This document shows positions 8,966 through 17,400 of a stretch of 64,000 nucleotides of DNA, one piece after another. How positions within the stretch are numbered: position 1 is the stretch's first letter; every line of letters starts with the position of its first letter. The stretch is taken from NCBI RefSeq assembly GCF_051521505.1, contig NZ_CP150356.1, positions 9,176,001 through 9,240,000 of the forward strand, in the 5' to 3' direction. The notes under the pieces are model-generated. The model searched no databases. It saw nothing but the letters and a program-made list of their open reading frames with translations, and was not told the origin of the DNA. Both the position numbers and the translations under genes were made by a program. Source of the DNA: Sorangium sp025924095. GTDB lineage: Bacteria; Myxococcota_A; Polyangia; Polyangiales; Polyangiaceae.

Positions 8966-9187
8966 TTGCCGAGCAAACCGAAGGAACAACCAGAATCCGC
9001 GCTTCCGAAGGGCATCGGGAAGCCGGCGACTCGAGCGCTCGCCGCTGCTGGCGTCACTCGCCTCGACCAGGTCACCCGGTTCTCGGAGGCCGAGCTCCTG
9101 GCGATTCATGGCGTGGGGCCGAAGGCGGTCGGAGTCATCAAGGCCGCGCTCGAGACCCAGGGAAAGTCTCTCGCCAGCGGCGGGTAG
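8966..9187 (+). CDS. Small helix-hairpin-helix protein
   Basis: A 73-residue protein with two helix-hairpin-helix-like turns: 'LPKGIGKPATRALAAAGV' (residues about 13-30) and 'LLAIHGVGPKAVGVIKAAL' (about 45-63). The second carries the G-V-G-P signature of non-specific DNA contact, as in the RNA polymerase alpha C-terminal domain and DNA repair proteins. The start is taken as TTG at 8966 because 'gggagag' sits six bases before it; no ATG is available in frame. It stands alone. A nucleic-acid-binding role is likely, but no pathway is indicated. Confidence 0.65.
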   Translation: MPSKPKEQPESALPKGIGKPATRALAAAGVTRLDQVTRFSEAELLAIHGVGPKAVGVIKAALETQGKSLASGG

Positions 9188-9271
9188 CCGTCGTCGATCA
9201 GGCGCGGCACGACGCAGCGCCCGGCTCCGGCGAGCGGCTACCTTGATCCGGCGCCGGGCCGCCGGGGCAGC

Positions 9272-9856
9272 TCAGTCGTCGCCGCTGACGCGATGGTTGA
9301 TGTACTTCCCCGCCAGCTTGCCGAGCTGGCGCGCCGCGTCCCGCGCGCGCCCTCCGGTCGATGGGTTGAACAACGTCGCTGGCGACGCCGCCTCGATCAG
9401 GATCTCGTCGAGCACCCTCCCGGCCGGGTCGGTGATCTGCACCGTCGCTTTGAGGTGCGTGGCCATGTTGAAGACTCCGGTGAAGACGCCGGGCTCGTAG
9501 AACGTCACGTTCGCGCGGACGAAGAACGGCGCGTCGGCCGCGCTGATCGCCTTGACGACGATGGCGTCCTCCGACGCTGCCTCCGCCATGAGGGCCTCCG
9601 TGAACTGCTCGTTGATCCCCGCCTTGTCCTCCTGCCAGCTCTGCCGCTGCTCGGCGTCCTTCTCCGCCATCCAGTCGGCCTCGGAGACGTCGCCGACCTC
9701 GAGGGCGAGGAACGCCACCGGGACGGCAGCGAAGCGCCCCTTGCCGTAGAACGGGTTCGGCACAGCCTGACGGGTGGTCTTCCAGGGATGCCCGCACGCG
9801 GCGAGCAGGGGAGTCAGGCAGAGCAACAGGATCCAGAGCGCATGTCGACGGTGCAC
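9272..9856 (-). CDS. Lipoprotein of unknown function
   Basis: The frame is open from 10006, but the GTG at 9856, six bases after GGAGA, gives a 194-residue protein with a proper signal: 'LLLCLTPLLAAC' ending in a lipobox cysteine near residue 21. The mature part has mixed beta strands ('FFVRANVTFYEPG', 'HLKATVQITDPAGRVLDEI'), like small outer-membrane-anchored lipoproteins of the DUF4410 style, and ends 'LAGKYINHRV'. I cannot name the family with confidence. It is divergent from the ArsR-type gene at 10023. Confidence 0.7.
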   Translation of the reverse strand: MHRRHALWILLLCLTPLLAACGHPWKTTRQAVPNPFYGKGRFAAVPVAFLALEVGDVSEADWMAEKDAEQRQSWQEDKAGINEQFTEALMAEAASEDAIVVKAISAADAPFFVRANVTFYEPGVFTGVFNMATHLKATVQITDPAGRVLDEILIEAASPATLFNPSTGGRARDAARQLGKLAGKYINHRVSGDD

Positions 9857-9995
9857 GGAGGGTCTCCTTCTCAGGCGGCGCGCGGGCGCGCGATGCCGCG
9901 ATGCTAGCGGCAAGCGACGCCCGCGGCGCAAGAAAGCGCGCGCCGCCCGCGCGCTCGGAGCGGGCGCGCGGGCAAACACGGCGCCCCCCCGAACC

Positions 9996-10017
9996 ATTGA
10001 CAACAAAAATTGTCAAT
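9996..10017. promoter_or_regulatory. Perfect palindromic operator of the ArsR-type regulator
   Basis: ATTGACAA (9996-10003) and TTGTCAAT (10010-10017) form an exact 8-bp inverted repeat around a 6-base A-rich spacer, ending five bases before the start codon at 10023. It also contains a TTGACA -35-like hexamer. Position and symmetry are those of an autoregulatory operator, so repressor binding would block both transcription and the leader. Confidence 0.75.
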
Positions 10018-10022
10018 CTAGG

Positions 10023-10640
10023 ATGGTCGATGTGCTGGACGTTGAGGTCATCGAGGATCCTGCCGCGGCGGTCGTCGCGCTCGACCCGGTCCGGAGCCGG
10101 TTGCTCTCGGAGCTGGCGCTGCCGGCCTCCGCCGCGAACCTCGCGGAGCGGGTGGGCCTGGCGCGCCAGAAGGTCACCTATCACCTGCGCGCGCTCGAAG
10201 CGCATCAGCTGGTGCGGGCGGCGGGCGAGCGCAAATGGGGCGGCCTGACGGAGCGCCTGTTCGTGGCGACCGCGAGCGCCTATGTCGTATCGCCGGGAGC
10301 GCTGGGGGCTGTCGCCGCGGATCCACGGCGGACGGTGGATCGCCTCTCCGCGAGCTACCTCATCGCGCTCGCCGCGCGCGTCGTTCGCGAGGTCGGCGGG
10401 CTGTGGCGCCGCGCGCTCGACGCCAAGAAGCGGCTGGCGACGCTCTCGATCGACACGGAGATCCGGTTCGCGTCGGCCGCGGAGCGCGCCGCCTTCACCG
10501 CCGATCTCGGCGAGGCGATCACCGCGCTCGTGGCGCGATACCACGACGCGAACGCCGCCGGCGGGCGCGACCACCGCCTGCTCGTGATGGCTTATCCGAA
10601 GCCGAGCGATGAACCGAAAGAGGAGAAGACATGCCGATAA
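10023..10640 (+). CDS. ArsR-like winged-helix regulator
   Basis: The frame opens earlier, but the ATG at 10023, directly after the palindrome, gives a 205-residue protein with an N-terminal winged helix: 'LALPASAANLAERVGLARQKVTYHLRALEAHQLV' pattern at residues about 33-66, typical of HTH_20/ArsR proteins. The C-terminal half is helical, ending in a polar tail. Its last codons overlap the start of the SRPBCC gene by 10 bases, so the two are translationally coupled. ArsR-SRPBCC pairs are widespread, the partner often binding a small hydrophobic ligand. No metal-binding Cys motif is visible. Confidence 0.85.
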   Translation: MVDVLDVEVIEDPAAAVVALDPVRSRLLSELALPASAANLAERVGLARQKVTYHLRALEAHQLVRAAGERKWGGLTERLFVATASAYVVSPGALGAVAADPRRTVDRLSASYLIALAARVVREVGGLWRRALDAKKRLATLSIDTEIRFASAAERAAFTADLGEAITALVARYHDANAAGGRDHRLLVMAYPKPSDEPKEEKTCR

Positions 10641-11452
10641 GGAGCGACGCACAAAAACGCTGGGTCGAGCTCGAGTTCCTGGTGCCCGGGACGCCGGAGC
10701 AGGTGTGGCACGCCATCGCGACGGGCCCCGGCATCAGCGCCTGGTTCGCGCCGACCACCGTGGACGAGCGCGCCGGCGGGAAGGTCGAGTTCACCTTCGG
10801 CGAGGGCGTGTCGTCCTCGGGGACGATCACGGCGTGGGAGCCGCCGAGGCGCCTCGTTTACGAGGAGCACGGCTGGAGCGAGGACGCGCCGCCCCTCGCG
10901 TCGGAGTTCGTCATCGCCAGCCGCTCGGGCGACAGGTGCGTCGTGCGGCTCGTGCACAGCCTGTTCTCGACAAGCGACTCCTGGGACGATGAAATCGAAG
11001 GGTTCGAGAGCGGCTGGCCCGGCTTCTTCCAGATCCTGCGCCAGTACCTGCGTCACTTCGCGGGCCAGAACGCCGCCGCCGCGCGCGCGCTGCGCGTAGC
11101 CCCTGGCACGCACGCCGAGGTCTGGAAGCAGCTCGCCACCGCGCTCGGCGTCCACGGCCCCAACCTGGGTGAGCGACGGTCGGCGCCGGCAGGTGCCCCG
11201 CCGCTCGCCGGCACCATCGAGCACGTCCAGCAAGACGACGAGACCTGTGAGGTCCTGTTGCGTCTCGAGCAGCCGGCGCAGGGCATCGCGCTCCTCGGGA
11301 GCTACCGCTTGGAGGACAAGGCGCGCGTCGCCGTCTGCCTGTTCTTCTACGGCGATCGAGCGGCCGAGATCGCCGCGGAGCTCGAGCCGCGATGGCGCGC
11401 CTGGCTGGAAGCTCGCTTTCCGGCGGACGCCGAGCAGAAGGCGAACGCGTAG
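10631..11452 (+). CDS. SRPBCC (AHSA1-like) domain protein
   Basis: A 273-residue protein. Residues about 10-150 show the AHSA1/START-like pattern: 'VPGTPEQVWHAIATGPGISAWF' near the start, 'FTFGEGVSSSGTITAWEPPRRL' after it and 'GWPGFFQILRQYLRHF' in the C-terminal helix. A second, less obvious part (about 175-268) resembles a repeat of a similar fold ('LLGSYRLEDKARVAVCLFFYG'). The gene overlaps the ArsR-like gene by 10 bases and is followed at once by a strong hairpin, so the operon ends here. Likely a hydrophobic ligand-binding protein; the ligand is unknown. Confidence 0.85.
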   Translation: MPIRSDAQKRWVELEFLVPGTPEQVWHAIATGPGISAWFAPTTVDERAGGKVEFTFGEGVSSSGTITAWEPPRRLVYEEHGWSEDAPPLASEFVIASRSGDRCVVRLVHSLFSTSDSWDDEIEGFESGWPGFFQILRQYLRHFAGQNAAAARALRVAPGTHAEVWKQLATALGVHGPNLGERRSAPAGAPPLAGTIEHVQQDDETCEVLLRLEQPAQGIALLGSYRLEDKARVAVCLFFYGDRAAEIAAELEPRWRAWLEARFPADAEQKANA

Positions 11453-11454
11453 TT

Positions 11455-11507
11455 GCCACTCTGGCAAGGCCGGCCGGCGATCCACCCGGCCCGAGTGCCA
11501 GAGTGGC
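11455..11507 (+). terminator. Stem-loop after the ArsR-SRPBCC operon
   Basis: A perfect 12-bp inverted repeat, GCCACTCTGGCA (11455-11466) and TGCCAGAGTGGC (11496-11507), starts two bases after the TAG stop. The 29-base loop holds a further GC-rich self-complementary GGCCGGCCGG. No U-tract follows, so it may terminate by another route or protect the 3' end. Confidence 0.55.
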
Positions 11508-11593
11508 GCGCGAGCCCGCTGCGCGCGCGCAGCGCCGCGGCGATCGAGGCGCTCGCCGTCTGGCACGACGCTCGCTAGCGCGGCCGTGGGCTT

Positions 11594-12541
11594 ATGGGAT
11601 CCGACATGTTCCTGAAGCGGTATCGGGGCGTGGCATTCTGCCTGATGATCGCGCTGGCTGCCTATTTGCAGGCGGCGGGCATCGGGCACCTCGTCGCATG
11701 GAGCATCGCCTCCTCGCCGTCGCCGCGCGCGCTGATCGCTCTCGGGACGCCGCCTGCGGCGCGCCTCGAACAGGTTCACGCCACGAGCGCGGCGTTGATC
11801 CTGTCGCGCAACCCCTTCGACTCGGTCACGGGCCCGCTCGACGGCAAGGCGACAAGCCCGGTCAGGCCCGAGGTGCTGGCGGAGAACAAGGACCCCTACG
11901 AAGACCCGGCGTGCGACGCCACCCGGGCGCTGCTCATCGTTCGAGCAGACGACGCGTCGTGGTCTCTCGCCGCGATGACCGGCTCGGACGGCAAGACGAT
12001 CCTGCGTCGCCAGGGGGATGAGGTCAGCGGGAAAACGGTTCACACGGTGGGGTGGGATCGGGTCTGGCTCACGACCGGCGGCGCGCGATGCCAGGCCGTC
12101 CTCGGTGGCAAGCCGGCGCCCGCGGGCGCCCCGGGAGCCCCGCCTTCGCCGGAGCCGGCCCCGTCCGGCGCTGCGCGGAGGCCGGCCGCGTCCACGGTTC
12201 CGCCCGAGATCGCGTCGAAGATCCGCAAGATCAGCGATACAGAGTTCCGCGTGGAGCGCAGCGCCGTCGGCGCGATCCTGGAGAAGCAGTCCGATCTGAT
12301 GCGCTCGGTGCGCATCGCGCCGGAGCCGGGAGGCGTCAAGCTCGCCCGGATCCGCGGCGGCTCGCTGCTCGAGATGCTCGGCCTGAAGACTGGTGACAAG
12401 CTGGCCAGCATCAACGGGTTCGAGCTGAGCGACGTGTCCAAGGCGCTCGAGGCCTATGCGCGGCTCGGCGCCGCCGACCACATCGCGCTGAGCATCACCC
12501 GCGACGGGAAGCCGATGACGATCGACGTCCATATCGATTGA
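11594..12541 (+). CDS. GspC-like type II secretion protein with PDZ domain, orphan
   Basis: Bitopic inner-membrane protein of 315 residues. One N-terminal membrane segment ('GVAFCLMIALAAYLQAAGIG', residues about 13-32), then a periplasmic homology region with the GspC hallmark 'LILSRNPFDS', a Pro/Ala linker around 175-200, and a C-terminal PDZ domain (about 225-312; 'IRGGSLLEMLGLKTGDKLASINGF'-type fold). GspC links the inner-membrane platform to the GspD secretin. No other gsp gene is nearby, so it either serves a distant T2SS or has been recruited elsewhere. The start could also be the ATG at 11606. A fragment of another gene abuts its 3' end. Confidence 0.75.
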   Translation: MGSDMFLKRYRGVAFCLMIALAAYLQAAGIGHLVAWSIASSPSPRALIALGTPPAARLEQVHATSAALILSRNPFDSVTGPLDGKATSPVRPEVLAENKDPYEDPACDATRALLIVRADDASWSLAAMTGSDGKTILRRQGDEVSGKTVHTVGWDRVWLTTGGARCQAVLGGKPAPAGAPGAPPSPEPAPSGAARRPAASTVPPEIASKIRKISDTEFRVERSAVGAILEKQSDLMRSVRIAPEPGGVKLARIRGGSLLEMLGLKTGDKLASINGFELSDVSKALEAYARLGAADHIALSITRDGKPMTIDVHID

Positions 12542-12556
12542 GCGCACGCCGGCGCT

Positions 12557-12766
12557 CTCTCGAGAGCTCGGGAGCATCAGCTCGTAGGAGGCGCGGCCGT
12601 ACACGGCCAGGCCGACGGAGTCGATCATCTCGTCGCAGTACCGCTCGAACTGCGGGTTGCCGTCCTGGAACCAGTCCAGCTCGCGGTTCGGGCCCTCGAT
12701 GTAGCCATCGAGCGAGGTGATCATGGAGACGTAGAGGCGTCGTTCGGTCGGGGTTGTCGTCGTCAT
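12557..12766 (-). pseudogene. Dihydrofolate reductase/RibD_C family fragment
   Basis: From the ATG at 12766 the first ~70 residues match the start of DHFR-family RibD C-terminal domain proteins: 'RRLYVSMITSLDGYIEGP', 'RELDWF' and 'GLAVYGRASYELM'. Homology then stops where the frame runs into the antisense of the gspC-like gene ending at 12541. The normal protein has about 190 residues, so roughly two-thirds is missing. The frame stays open only because of codon bias of the opposite gene. This looks like a truncation caused by a rearrangement at the end of gspC. Confidence 0.6.
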
Positions 12767-12965
12767 GGCCCACCAACGAACGGCGCGGCCGGCAGGATAC
12801 GGGGGACGAAGAAATTGTTGCGGGCCGGCCCCACCCAGGTTGGGGCGCCCGGGCCGACCGGGTTCTCCGGCACGCTCACGTACAAGCTGCTGGGATGAGG
12901 CGCGCGACCCGGGCCGGGTCGCGACTCCCCAGGTCGCTGAGCCCGGGCAGTGTCGCGCGACCGGC

Positions 12966-13811
12966 TCAGTCCAGCGGATCCCCGTCCTCGTCCATCGCGA
13001 CGGCGAAGGGCCCCTCGCTCGGCCCCGCCGGCATCACCCACCGGCCGGCCACGGCGTCGGGCGGGACGCCGGCGAGCTCCGCGATGCGCTCCTGCCAGTG
13101 CTCGGACGCCTCGGTCACGCAGCGAATCACCGTGGACGCCGTCTTCCCCGCCGCCGCCGCCTCGGCCTCCAGCGCTAGGGCGACCTCCGCCGCGAGCGCC
13201 GCGTCCGCCTCGACGATCACGGCGTCCGGGTCGGACCGGCGGATCAGATCCGCGACGCGCGCGGCCTCCGACGAGCCGAGCACGTACGTCCCCACCTGCG
13301 CGCGCTGCGCTTCCACGAGCCGGCCCAGCGCGTCCTTGCCCGCCTCGCCCAGCGAGGCGAGATCGAGCGACACCGCCCGCGTGCGGGCCGAGAGGCCCGC
13401 CTCCGCGAGCGCCTCGGCGACGGCGCGCTCGTCCATGATCTCGCCTCCGAGCACGGCGACATCACCGAAGCGGTGCCGACGCACCACCTCCCTCGCGGCC
13501 AGCGAGGCGCCCTCGTGGAGCGCGATTCCCGCCCGCGCGCACCCGATCCGCACGGCCGGGAGCGCCGCGCGGGACGCCGCCGCGCTGGCCAGGAGCACCG
13601 CGGAGATGCCGTATCCCCGCACCAGGTCGAGGCACAGGAGCACGAGGCGGGCCGCCGACACCCGCGACAGCGTGCCGTAGGGAGCGTGGCGCGTGTCGGA
13701 GAGGTGGATGATCCGGTACCCCTGCACGAGCGACGCGATCTGCGACGGGAGGCGCGCGGCGGCGCCGCGCTCGTCGAGAATAACGAGGGTTTGCTGGCTG
13801 GATGAGCTCAT
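12966..13811 (-). CDS. Glutamate racemase-fold protein lacking both catalytic cysteines
   Basis: A 281-residue protein with the overall pattern of MurI/Asp-Glu racemases: 'YRIIHLSDTRHAPYGTLS' matches the Y-x-x-D-T-x-x-x-P-Y-G-T element, followed by the helical and strand order of the family. The two catalytic cysteine motifs are gone. The C-N-T site is replaced by 'LLASAAASRAALP', and the later G-C-T-H site by 'VLGSSEAARV'. It cannot be an ordinary racemase. The ATG at 13811 overlaps the stop of the upstream Rhs tip (ATGA), so the two are translationally coupled, the position of an immunity gene. The immunity role is inference; an unrelated binding function is possible. Confidence 0.65.
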   Translation of the reverse strand: MSSSSQQTLVILDERGAAARLPSQIASLVQGYRIIHLSDTRHAPYGTLSRVSAARLVLLCLDLVRGYGISAVLLASAAASRAALPAVRIGCARAGIALHEGASLAAREVVRRHRFGDVAVLGGEIMDERAVAEALAEAGLSARTRAVSLDLASLGEAGKDALGRLVEAQRAQVGTYVLGSSEAARVADLIRRSDPDAVIVEADAALAAEVALALEAEAAAAGKTASTVIRCVTEASEHWQERIAELAGVPPDAVAGRWVMPAGPSEGPFAVAMDEDGDPLD

Positions 13812-14398
13812 GACTGGCGAGGGGCGAAATGTAGCAGGTGGAGCTGACCGTTTGGAAGGCGGCCGATCGAGTAGGTGGTGCGATTCACGCACGCGCGCTG
13901 GGCCGGCTGCCCTGACTTGGACTCCAGCCCTTCGAGCGTCTCTCTGGGCGTGTAGGAGCCCGAGTGCACCTGCCCCGGCGCGAGGGAGCGGAGGGCCGCG
14001 TCGTCGCGGGTCATGATGTCCCGCAGCGATCGCAGCGCCTGGTTGCGCGAACGGAAGACCGTGTTCGTCTGCTTCGCCGGCCGCGAGGTCGCGAGCGCGG
14101 CCGGATCCTGCCCCAGGCCCGGCACGTGTGCGCGCGCGTGCCCCACGTTGTTGCCGAAGCTGCGGTTCTCGGAGTCCTCCAGCAGCCGCTCGGCCTCGCG
14201 CAGCGACGCGAGGCCGAAAGGATCGATCCACGCAAACGGGTTGACCGCATAACCGTAGTACCCCGACCCCCCGGCCACGCCGAGCGGATCCGGGGAGACG
14301 AACATGCCGTCGGCCGGGTCGTAGTAGCGATAGCGATTGTAGTAGAGGCCGGTCTCGGCGTCCTCGTACTGCCCCGGGAACCGCGGTGGTCGCAGGCC
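13808..14398 (-). CDS. Orphan Rhs core end with C-terminal toxin tip (5'-truncated)
   Basis: The minus-strand frame contains the end of an Rhs core: 'GQYEDAETGLYYNRYRYYDP', 'SPDPLGVAGG' and 'NPFAWIDPFGL', which marks the tip boundary. About 125 tip residues follow, with 'HARAHVPGLGQDP', 'NTVFRSRNQALRSLRDIM' and a terminal 'NGQLHLLHFAP'. The tip looks like a small secreted nuclease; I suspect an RNase A-like fold from the spacing of His residues, but weakly. Everything upstream of the last core repeats is missing and the NTPase gene abuts at 14401. The first in-frame ATG is at 14305. The stop overlaps the next gene's ATG. Confidence 0.7.
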   Translation of the reverse strand, partial: GLRPPRFPGQYEDAETGLYYNRYRYYDPADGMFVSPDPLGVAGGSGYYGYAVNPFAWIDPFGLASLREAERLLEDSENRSFGNNVGHARAHVPGLGQDPAALATSRPAKQTNTVFRSRNQALRSLRDIMTRDDAALRSLAPGQVHSGSYTPRETLEGLESKSGQPAQRACVNRTTYSIGRLPNGQLHLLHFAPRQS

Positions 14399-14400
14399 GC

Positions 14401-17400
14401 TCAGGAGTCGCGGGAGCGGCGCGTCGACGCACCCTCACGCGGCTGGGAAGCCCGCGTGGCCTTCGACGCTGCCCGAGTTTTTCCGGCAACTCGGGCAGCG
14501 CCTTCGCGCGCCTTCGTCTTGGGCGTGCGGCGCTCGCGCTCGTCCTTACGCACCTTCCGCTGGCCACGCCAGCGCGTCGTCATGTCAAACACGTAGGACG
14601 CGAGCGTGAGCTGGCGCCTCTCCCCCACACTTCGCCGCCTGTCTTCGAGCGCCGCCGCAAAAGCCGCCTTGTCACTCCAGGCAGTGGGGTAGTCGTACCG
14701 ATCACATTTGAACCAGAGGACGATGAACGCGCCGTGGCGCGCTCCGGTCGGGAGCATGTACCTCTCGACGAGCTGCTCTTCGAGGCGATCGATCAGCTCG
14801 CGTTCTCCGTAGCATGCATGTGCGACCTTCAGCTCCAGGATGACGCGAAATGGTGGACCTTCGCTCATGGGCCGCTGGATCAATAGGTCGCAGTAGCCTT
14901 CTCGGATCGGAATCTCGTCGTCGATAGTGGCAGAAAGCCCGGCGCTCTGGAGCTCCTTCCTCAACAGGGGCCAGAGGACGTTCTGGCAGTCCGTCTCCTG
15001 TTTCGGGCCCTGGTCGTCCCAGAAGCCTGCGACCGCCTCGGCGCGCTTCTCGAATCCTTCGGCCAGGCGGCCGAGGGCGTCGCAGGTCCACTCGAAGAGG
15101 TCGCGCTCGGTGTGTACAGCGCCGACGCGCTCTCGATTGATGAAGTCGAGCAGGTATCCGGCCGACCAGGCCGACATCGAAAGGCGGCTCTCGACGTCCT
15201 CGCTGACGTGGCTCAGCCAGCGGGCATCCACGTAGTTGGCCGCTGCGCGTAGGCGCGCCAGTTCGCCGATGGTGCTTGCGCGATCGACGGCCTCCATGAT
15301 GCCGAGGAGGAACGCTTGTAGCGAGTCCGACCGATGCCAGCGGTTCGTCGTAGGGGTCGCGCGAACGAGGGCGTACCAATCGGCGAGCATGCGCACGGCG
15401 TTCGCAGAGGCGCGGGCAGCGGCCGACATGAAGAGCGACGCGCCGCCTTTCTCCGAATGGGATCTGGGAAAGAGGATGTCGTCATCGAGCAGCGGAACGC
15501 GTCCTTGCGAGATCCGCTCCTCCAACTCGGACCAGGCCCAGGCGTCGCCAGCCTCCAGCAGGAGGAGCAACGCCAAAAATGTGACAGCGTCGTGATAGCG
15601 CGGGTTCATCTCGTCGCAGCGGATAATCTCGCGACGATAGTGTTCCTTCAGCGCCCCTTCATACCCGCAGGGCTTGAAGCGCTCCAGATAGAGCACCATC
15701 TCGTGATCTCCGAGGGGCCGGACGTCTCCTCGCTCCAACCGCTCCAGGCATCGGTGCACATAGACATCGCTGCCGAGATCGCGCAGGTAGGTGAGCACGG
15801 TGCCGGGCATGAAGAAGTAGTCCTCGCCTTCGAGGATGTGGAATATACATCGGCGCCATAGATCCGGATCGGCCTGCCGCAAGTCGTCGAGGATCACGGC
15901 CCAATCCTGACGGTTACCGCGAGATAGGAGCTTCCGACATATATTTTCGACCTTCGTTCGCTCGTTCGTGTTGGCCCGAACCACCTCCGCGAGCTTTGCT
16001 CGCCATTCGAGCAAACTTTGCTCCGATGACACCGTGACATGCTGCGGGATCATGCAGAAGCGTGACGAAAACGCGGGAGCACGAGAGCGAGCAAGGCTTA
16101 TAGCCTCCGGGGTGCGGTGATCCTCCAACCATCGATAGATCGCATGAGACAGAAAACGATCCTGAGCTTCTGTGAGTCCATCGCAGGAGCCCGGCAGCAG
16201 ATCGAGCAGGGCATCACCGGCCGCCTTGGCAAGCCTCGACGACACCTTGTAGACCTCGAACGAGGCGTTCCCTGTCGAAAGGGATTGCGTCGCATGATCC
16301 CAGACGCGGCGAAGCAAGGCCGGGCTTGCTTGAAGAAGCCGGCTCGCGGTCGCATCACCGAACTCGGAGCCGTAGTCTGCCTGAGACCAGTCCTCTAGGA
16401 TCAGGTCTACAGGTATGTCGTAGAAGCCGATTTTCTGAGCGTGTTGGTACAGTCCTTGGAGGGCGCGCCGCCACAGATCGCCCATCTGCTCCTGAACGGA
16501 GGGCATGACGGAGAACGCTTCCGTCAGCGCTTCGGGCGTGAGCCGTAAGCAGTAGCGGTAGATCTCTCCCTCCAGCGGACCGTGCGTCGTCGTGTCTCTT
16601 CTTCCGCGGAGAATCTTCGAAAAGTAATCAGCAGGCGAGGGGGCCTCCACGAGAGCATACGCCTCGAGAGCCGAGGCGCGGATGTCATCGGAGTCGTCGT
16701 CGAACAAGCCACGCAGTCGACGCACCGACGCAATATCCATCGTCGCGGCGACCCCCCTGAGCGCTCTGTTTCGTACGTTGACGTTTTGCGTCGTGTCGAG
16801 CGCGAGCTTCACCATGATCGGGTTCAGGTCCATTGCCCCGCCCCACGTTTTTGCGACGGCCACCCCCCAGTCTCGCGCTCGGGGATCATCGCTACTCAGG
16901 TAAGGCGCGAGCAACGCGGCAACATCATGCGGACGGAACTTCCGCAGAGCATCCTGAGGCGATCGACCATGAGGTCGCACGCCGGCCCAAGGGATGAGAT
17001 CCTGGGCCATGCCCCGTTCGATGATCTTCTTCGCCAGGGTGTCACGCACCTCCTGAGGTAGAGCCGCGGGCTCTGCGAGGCCTGCAATGATAGGCTCGTC
17101 TTCAAGCAGGTGGTCACGGTAGCGCTCATTGCGCTCCGCCAGCGCCATCGCGACGCCCCGAAGATTGACATGCACGCGCTCCGGGCCGTCCGCCGGGACG
17201 CGCAGGATCTGCCGCTGCTTGCGCAACGGCATCCCGTCGAGCCCTTCGGCGGTCAGGTGCTCGTGATAGAGTTGGTGCACGAATCGGCAGCGCCCGTCCT
17301 GCTTCACGAAGAGGGGCTGCTGGACCAGCGCGCTCACCGCCTCCGCCGACGGTCGGTGCCGGTGCTCTCCGAGAGAGCGCGATTCGTCCAGCCAGTCGAC

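Noticed and set aside
10592..12766. A 724-codon minus-strand open frame across the ArsR-SRPBCC-gspC region
   Set aside because: Only its first ~70 residues have homology (DHFR family); the rest is antisense of well-supported plus-strand genes and stays open because of high GC codon bias.
13822..13900. Possible second immunity gene downstream of the orphan Rhs tip
   Set aside because: The only downstream coupled frame is the racemase-like gene; no other small frame with sensible composition is present.
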